Below are positions 6,388 through 10,284 of a stretch of 10,284 bases of DNA, piece by piece. The DNA comes from DATKKX01 sp035542775 (GTDB lineage: Bacteria; Planctomycetota; Phycisphaerae; UBA1845; UTPLA1). The position numbers and the translations under genes were made by a program. The stretch lies in assembly GCA_035542775.1 (NCBI GenBank), contig DATKKX010000402.1, forward strand, positions 1 through 10,284, written 5' to 3'. Numbering within the stretch: the first letter of the stretch is position 1; each line of letters begins with the position of its first letter. A model generated the notes under the pieces. The model made no database searches. It saw only the letters and a list, made by a program, of their open reading frames with translations, and was not told the origin of the DNA.

Positions 6388-6924
6388 TTAATCGTCGTCC
6401 TCATCCTCCTCTTCTTCGCCCTTGGCCCCCTTCCCATGCCGTGTGCCGTCGGGCAGCAGCATGATCTCATGCTTCTTGTCGCCCTTCGTGAACTTGGCCT
6501 CGTACATGACAACCGTCTTCTTCTCGAACGTGATCTTGGCGTCTTTGCCGGCCTCCTTTTCCACGGCCGCCTTCACCCCGGCGGGCACCTTCTCGGCTGG
6601 GATGCCTTCCTCGATCTCGATCACCTCGCCCGATTCGCTGATCAGTACGTCCGTCTTGCCGTCCGGCCCTGTGAACGTCGCCTCGAAGTATTTGTGGCCT
6701 CGCTCCATTTCCACCGAGAACTTCTCGATCTTCGCCGTGCCGGCCGCCTTCTTGGCGGCGGCCATCACCGCCGGCGGCACCTCCGCCTCCTTGACCTCAC
6801 GCTCCTTCGGCTCTTTGCCCTTCTTTTCGCCCTTCTCACCTTTGTCCTGGGCAAATGCGATCAGTCCGCCCAACAGGACGAACGACACGCCCACCGCCGC
6901 CAGAATTCCAAACTTCCTCAACAT
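6388..6924 (-). CDS. Secreted PepSY-like protein with two repeats and an acidic tail
   Basis: The 178-residue protein has a signal peptide (positive start MLRKFG, hydrophobic 7-24, probable cleavage after AFA near residue 25), so it is likely periplasmic or exported. A highly charged Lys/Glu linker (27-48) follows. Two similar units come next: residues about 49-105 (VPPAVMAAAKKAAG ... KYFEATFTGPDGKTDVLI ... SGEVIEIEE) and about 113-161 (VPAGVKAAVEKEAG ... MYEAKFTKGDKKHEIMLL ... DGT). Each has the helix-then-strands pattern and V-P-x-x-V start typical of small PepSY-like domains. The last eight residues are almost all Asp or Glu, which could bind cations. The ATG at 6924 has AAGGAGA (6931-6937) six bases upstream, a very good ribosome site. 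PepSY-type proteins are often next to two-component systems; here the regulator and kinase lie directly downstream. A role in metal or envelope sensing is inference; no enzyme motif is visible. Confidence 0.75.
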   Translation of the reverse strand: MLRKFGILAAVGVSFVLLGGLIAFAQDKGEKGEKKGKEPKEREVKEAEVPPAVMAAAKKAAGTAKIEKFSVEMERGHKYFEATFTGPDGKTDVLISESGEVIEIEEGIPAEKVPAGVKAAVEKEAGKDAKITFEKKTVVMYEAKFTKGDKKHEIMLLPDGTRHGKGAKGEEEEDEDDD

Positions 6925-7218
6925 CGCTGTTCTCCTTGTTCATCTATCCGCGAACCGCAGCCGCACCTCTTGCTGGGCCCTGCCGTATTGTCGCAGCATC
7001 CTAGAGGGCCCAACATTAGAATTTCGTGAGAGAGAGAAGAATTCTGGTATGCCTGGGCCGGAAGCCATTCTGACAAGGTCAAAGACACGCCCGCCACCAA
7101 CAGGCGTGGGATTCGCGGCCTTCTTGATCGAAAAGCGGGGTCCCAACGCGCTCGGCAGAACCGTCGTTGTCGGCAGCAGACTTGTCGCCGGATGCAGATC
7201 GGCCGCAAAAACCTCCTA
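6925..7218. other. 294-bp intergenic leader ahead of the PepSY-like gene
   Basis: This space separates the end of the VanZ-like gene from the PepSY-like start; both are on the minus strand. It holds a long inverted repeat (6971-7015, listed separately), a purine run with GA repeats at 7027-7040 flanked by AGAATT (7018-7023) and AATTCT (7040-7045), and a possible -35 box TTGTCA on the minus strand (complement of 7071-7076) without a convincing -10. A minus-strand open frame (6940-7146, TTG start, 68 codons) crosses it, but it has no ribosome site and a third-base composition less GC-rich than the neighbours, so I do not call it a gene. Confidence 0.5.
6971..7015 (-). repeat. 11-bp inverted repeat with 23-base loop in the PepSY-like leader
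   Basis: TGCTGGGCCCT (6971-6981) and AGGGCCCAACA (7005-7015) pair as an 11-bp stem; on the minus strand ten pairs are Watson-Crick and one is G-U. The arms are each built on GGGCCC. In the transcript of the PepSY-like gene this stem would end about 46 bases before the start codon. It could be an RNA structure in the leader or a DNA operator; the sequence does not decide. Confidence 0.6.
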
Positions 7219-9000
7219 TCACAGCGGCCGCTTCGCGCCCTTGGACAATGGTTTCTCGCTGATCGTTGGCGGACCCTTGTACGTCTCACCCTCAATCAAC
7301 TGCGAGGTCAGCAGGTCGTCAGCCACGAAGGCCGGCAGTGACTTGCGATAGTCGGTGACCCAGCGAAGACCGACGGTGCCCGCGAACGCGCCTGCCAGCG
7401 CCAGCAGCAGCGTCGTGGTGTCGGCGTGATGAGTGGGCATGAAGATGTGGAGACCTTCCAATACGCAACATACCACCCCCGTGGCGATCACGACACTGCA
7501 GAGTTGCCGCCGCCAGGATCGTGACGGGTTGTTTGCCAGAATCGTCGCCAGACAGAGACCGACCGCGCCATAACGCAGGAAATTGCCGCTGATGTCATAG
7601 AAGGCGACGTTCGGTTTGCTGTGAAAATGGGCCTCGAACGGCATCCACACGACGCCGTGAGCCGCCTTTGGCCAACCGTTCTCGAACCTGAGCGCGATGT
7701 CGAGCGGCGCCAGCTCGTAGGCGGCCACAATCACCAGGACAAATGCGATCGCGGCTTTCTGCCAGAGGGCCAGGCCCTCCCGCGCCACCGACTCTCGACC
7801 GCTGGCTGCTGCGAGAGACTCGCCTCCTTCTCCCCCCCGGCTTTCGGGCCCCGACGATGTCGGGGCGTCGGTGTTCTTTCCGATTTTCGATCCGCTTCCT
7901 TCGGCTTGGCCGCGCTTCAGTCTCGCCCGCGCCGTATATCGCAGGATAGCGCTCCCCAGCAGGCAGCCGATCGGCCAACCCGCCACGCCGCAGACGAAGT
8001 GAGCGGTGTCCAGACCGTGCGTTATCAGGAAGACGCGGAGCACCATCACCATCATCGTCAGGGATGTTCCGATGAAACCCGCCCACGTGTAGAGCAGGAA
8101 CCTGTTGCGGAAATGAGGCGCCATGCCCACAACCACCAGGGCAACAACTGCCGCGTACGTGGCCATGTCAACTATTCGATCGATGCAGTACGTCCACTGA
8201 ACCCGCTTCAAGGTCTGCATCCCGGTCAGCCGTCCCCGTTGGATCTCAGTCGAAACCTCTGCCGGAATCGCATGCCAGCGTGCCAGCGGGCTGACGTCGG
8301 CATGGCGCAGGCCGGCGGCGGTGTGGAGCGGATCGACCACGACGTCATACGGACGAAGCTGAAGAACCAAAACCATGCAGACGGCCGCCTTGGCGAGAGT
8401 CAACCACCAGTTGCGCCGGGCCGCCCACTGAGCGTGCTCCACCATCCTCCGGATTTGCCGCTCTCCTATGGCCATAAGGCCGATGCCGATGCACCCGCCC
8501 ACCAGATTTGAGGTGACATCCACCCAGGAGGAGACCCGCGACACGACCCAGTGCTGCCCCCATTCCACCACGAAGCTCAACAGGCCTGTGAGCACGATGG
8601 CCAGGGCCGCGGAGACCATCCGCCACAGATGGCGCCGTCGCATCACGGCGAAAGCCAGGGCACCGAAGGGCACATAAACGGAGATGTTGGCGAAAATGTC
8701 CGGGATGCTGAAGGGCGCAAAAACCAGCCCCAGGACCTCGTGGCTCCTTGGTGCGTGGTGCGGGTACCTCGTAAAGTCGAACGGAACGAAGGAAACGTAA
8801 ATCAACGCCGCGGCATAGGCGAGGAACAGGATTTCGATAACCAGGTGATGAAAAACGTTGATCAACGGCTCATCCGAAATCACGCCCGGGAAGCGCGCTT
8901 GGCCCTGCTGTGGAACATCACCCGCACCACGGGACATGTCCCCGCCGGCCGCCGGAGGCCCCTTCCGCCGACTTCGTGCCGTTTCTCTCTGATCGCCCAT
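7219..9000 (-). CDS. Large VanZ-like integral membrane protein with three VanZ-like units
   Basis: The 593-residue protein has many hydrophobic helices. Residues about 55-180 are a clear VanZ-like domain: YVSFVPFDF (68-76), DIFANISVYVPFG (101-113), VVEWGQ (144-149) and SSWVDVTSNLVGG (157-169). The same pattern returns at about 208-350 (LRPYDVV 215-221, DRIVDMATY 274-282, LRVFLITHGLDTAHF 321-335) and at about 420-548 (LAPLDIA 430-436, DISGNFLRYG 469-478, VLEGLHIFMPTHHADTTT 513-530). The middle unit lacks the glutamate of E-W-G-Q/E-G-L-H, having R322 instead. A polar linker (about 357-410) lies between units two and three. VanZ itself gives low-level teicoplanin resistance, but most VanZ-like proteins have no known function and many sit near glycan or sorting genes. 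The ATG at 9000 shares one base with the stop of the lipoprotein gene (TAATG), with AAGGAG in the preceding codons, so coupling is strongly suggested; a longer frame to 9081 is less likely. Confidence 0.82.
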   Translation of the reverse strand: MGDQRETARSRRKGPPAAGGDMSRGAGDVPQQGQARFPGVISDEPLINVFHHLVIEILFLAYAAALIYVSFVPFDFTRYPHHAPRSHEVLGLVFAPFSIPDIFANISVYVPFGALAFAVMRRRHLWRMVSAALAIVLTGLLSFVVEWGQHWVVSRVSSWVDVTSNLVGGCIGIGLMAIGERQIRRMVEHAQWAARRNWWLTLAKAAVCMVLVLQLRPYDVVVDPLHTAAGLRHADVSPLARWHAIPAEVSTEIQRGRLTGMQTLKRVQWTYCIDRIVDMATYAAVVALVVVGMAPHFRNRFLLYTWAGFIGTSLTMMVMVLRVFLITHGLDTAHFVCGVAGWPIGCLLGSAILRYTARARLKRGQAEGSGSKIGKNTDAPTSSGPESRGGEGGESLAAASGRESVAREGLALWQKAAIAFVLVIVAAYELAPLDIALRFENGWPKAAHGVVWMPFEAHFHSKPNVAFYDISGNFLRYGAVGLCLATILANNPSRSWRRQLCSVVIATGVVCCVLEGLHIFMPTHHADTTTLLLALAGAFAGTVGLRWVTDYRKSLPAFVADDLLTSQLIEGETYKGPPTISEKPLSKGAKRPL

Positions 9001-9869
9001 TAGTGCTGAGGCTTCTCCTTGGTGAAGATCCGCAGGGTACGGTGCAGGTCGCGTGGATAAAGCGGCAAGTCCGTCTGCCATGGACTAGGCTGGGTCGTGG
9101 CCTCATTATCCTTCGCCGCGAGGTCCCAGATCGTGTCCCGGACCATCCGCTGAAGCTCGGCCATGGCCTGCTGTTCGGCCTCGACCCTGAGTCCGACGTA
9201 TTCCTTTTTCTCTTCGTAGGTCAAGCGGACATCCGCAGGCAGCACCATCGGTGCGCGGTACGTCGCCAGGGCCTGAGCCGTTCTTGCGTCCCAAAGAACG
9301 CCCACGAATTCGGCATCAGCCTCGGTCTCGTAGACTTCCCCATAGATCAGGCACAGGTCGCAGTCGAGCCGCAGGGACGCTCGGAGCAGGGCCTGCCAGT
9401 CTGTCCCTCGAGGATCAAGTCCGTATGTGCCCAGCATTGTGACCTCTCGCAGGACGGGCAGGTCCTGGGTCGCTCGAATCCACCGGGCGCCGCGATACTC
9501 TTCGACCGAGACCGGTCGGAGAAAATGCTCCGGCTCGTCGCCGCGAGTGGCCGCCTCTACGCAGACCACCGACAGCCCGGTGGGAAACCGCCCTGTCGAC
9601 GGCTCCGTGACCAGGTTTTTCTGGCCGACCTCTGTGATCTCTGCAGGGGATACTCCAAGGTCGCTTGCCTCGATGGCCACAATCTCTTCTTCCCGTTCGC
9701 AGATCGTCTGATACTTGCTCTCCGCCTCCACCGACGGTTGGCAGGACGCCTTGTTCGCCGAGCATCCAAGCGTCGTCGTCGAGAGGCCGGAGATCGCCAC
9801 CGCCAGCCATTTCACCATGGACCATCCCGCGAGATTCAACCTGGGTCGCCGATAAGGGTGCATCAGCAT
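9000..9869 (-). CDS. Predicted lipoprotein of unknown function
   Basis: The 289-residue protein begins with a basic segment and a hydrophobic stretch (about 19-33), then a lipobox TTTLGC with C36 followed by Ser, so it is probably exported and lipid-anchored. The mature part has no family I recognise. A central segment, DLPVLREVTMLGTYG (136-150) and LDCDLCLIYGEVYET (168-182) followed by VGVLWDARTAQALATY (189-204), has alternating strands and a helix, as in small periplasmic alpha/beta domains. A charged helix, possibly coiled coil, spans about 216-252. The ATG at 9869 has GAGG eight bases upstream; starting instead at the ATG at 9818 would give a textbook 19-residue lipoprotein signal, and either is possible. 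The gene ends in a TAATG overlap with the VanZ-like gene, so the two are made together and may act together at the inner membrane or envelope. This partnership is inferred from context only. Confidence 0.72.
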   Translation of the reverse strand: MLMHPYRRPRLNLAGWSMVKWLAVAISGLSTTTLGCSANKASCQPSVEAESKYQTICEREEEIVAIEASDLGVSPAEITEVGQKNLVTEPSTGRFPTGLSVVCVEAATRGDEPEHFLRPVSVEEYRGARWIRATQDLPVLREVTMLGTYGLDPRGTDWQALLRASLRLDCDLCLIYGEVYETEADAEFVGVLWDARTAQALATYRAPMVLPADVRLTYEEKKEYVGLRVEAEQQAMAELQRMVRDTIWDLAAKDNEATTQPSPWQTDLPLYPRDLHRTLRIFTKEKPQH

Positions 9870-10284
9870 CGGAGTCGCCTCATGTGAGAGCTGTCAGCAA
9901 TCGAATCCGGCGAACTGCGACTAGCTCGATCATTCGTCTCGGACCTCGGAACCGCCGCCGCTGCGCCCACGGAGCGATAAAAGCCCGTCCGCGCCGGCGG
10001 CCGACTGATTTATCGGAGGTCAGCGAGGCCGACTTGCGTCCATTAACCGACTTCGGCGGGCGCTACTTCATCATCACGCCGGACAGCGGCCTTACCTCAG
10101 ACGCCCGATAACGATGAAGACAGCCGGGAAACCTTGCATTCTCACGTCCGCCCCATGCTCGTCCGATACCAATATCGATCGTCACGGCAGCAGCGAAGCG
10201 TCGTGCATAATGAGTTCTCGCCACTTCGGCGGGCAGCTGTGCCGTCGCGAGTGACTGGGAAACCGCTTGTCGGGCTTGGGTCCG
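9870..10284. other. 415-bp right-end region without a supported gene
   Basis: This stretch should hold the promoter of the lipoprotein/VanZ-like operon. I found no good -35/-10 pair on the minus strand. A GATAAA (9976-9981) and TTTATC pair (starting near 10010) frames a GC-rich segment, and CGATA-CCAA-TATCG (10164-10177) is a small perfect hairpin. Two minus-strand frames enter from the right edge and stop at 10182-10184 and 10063-10065; the first has more GC-rich third positions (roughly 70%) and could be the last 33 codons of an outside gene, but the peptide is not recognisable. A 46-codon plus frame from the ATG at 10114 has no ribosome site. None is strong enough to call. Confidence 0.45.

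Noticed and set aside
6940..7146. 68-codon minus-strand frame in the leader of the PepSY-like gene
   Set aside because: It needs a TTG start without a ribosome site, and its codon use is less GC-biased than that of neighbouring genes; the long inverted repeat lies inside it.
6422..7351. 309-codon plus-strand frame across the PepSY-like gene and its leader
   Set aside because: It is antisense to a gene with a signal peptide and strong ribosome site; no start signal and no domain was seen.
8041..8060. CAC-CAT / ATC repeat-like run that looks like a short tandem repeat
   Set aside because: It simply encodes the Met/Val-rich helix (MMVMV) of the VanZ-like protein on the other strand.
8910..9887. 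325-codon plus-strand frame opposite the lipoprotein gene
   Set aside because: It is antisense to a gene with a lipobox and a TAATG junction, and its translation shows no domain.
9976..10016. GATAAA ... TTTATC inverted pair as a terminator or promoter
   Set aside because: Arms are only 6 bp with a long loop, there is no T-run, and no -35 box is properly spaced from either arm.
1..10284. CRISPR array, tRNA, rRNA, insertion sequence or prophage
   Set aside because: No regularly spaced repeats, cloverleaf-like sequence, transposase or phage gene was recognised anywhere in the window.

Overview
The window is about 60% G+C or higher and is densely packed with bacterial genes on both strands. Gene content (dispersed sugar-nucleotide genes, a fused Gfo/Idh/MocA-acetyltransferase, a large VanZ-type membrane protein, RDD and PepSY-like proteins, an arginine-rich GC-rich proteome) fits an environmental planctomycete-like bacterium. 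This taxonomic guess is an inference from gene style, not from a search, and is only moderately supported.

Left part, 1-4050: surface-glycan or nucleotide-sugar genes. At the left edge is the first 29 codons of an RmlA-type sugar-1-phosphate nucleotidylyltransferase (minus). It is divergent from an RDD membrane protein (plus, 360-932). An RmlC-like cupin epimerase (minus, 1014-1550) is divergent from a two-enzyme fusion (plus, 1698-3278) made of a WlbA/WbpB-like oxidoreductase, a WlbB/WbpD-like left-handed beta-helix N-acetyltransferase and a C-terminal zinc ribbon. The 147-bp space between the cupin and the fusion holds two back-to-back promoter candidates whose -35 boxes form a perfect inverted repeat. 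A NodB-like deacetylase (plus, 3316-4050) follows the fusion after 37 bp. Together these suggest synthesis of a dTDP-6-deoxy sugar and an acetamido-uronic acid for a cell-surface polysaccharide.

Middle, 4089-7218: all minus strand. Transcription order is a secreted PepSY-like protein with two repeats and an acidic tail, then an OmpR-family response regulator, then a sensor histidine kinase overlapping the regulator by 37 bp. The PepSY-like gene has a 294-bp leader without a convincing gene but with an 11-bp inverted repeat around a 23-base loop. A plausible reading is an envelope-stress or cation-responsive two-component system whose accessory or target protein is the PepSY-like protein.

Right part, 7219-10284: also minus strand. 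A predicted lipoprotein of unknown function is joined by a TAATG stop/start overlap to a 593-residue multi-pass membrane protein that reads as three diverged VanZ-like units in tandem. The last 415 bp (9870-10284) hold no gene that can be supported, only two weak open frames entering from the right edge.

No rRNA, tRNA, CRISPR array, insertion sequence or prophage gene was seen. The most unusual items are the triple VanZ-like protein with its coupled lipoprotein, the fused sugar-modifying enzyme with its symmetric divergent promoter region, and the structured leader of the PepSY-like gene.
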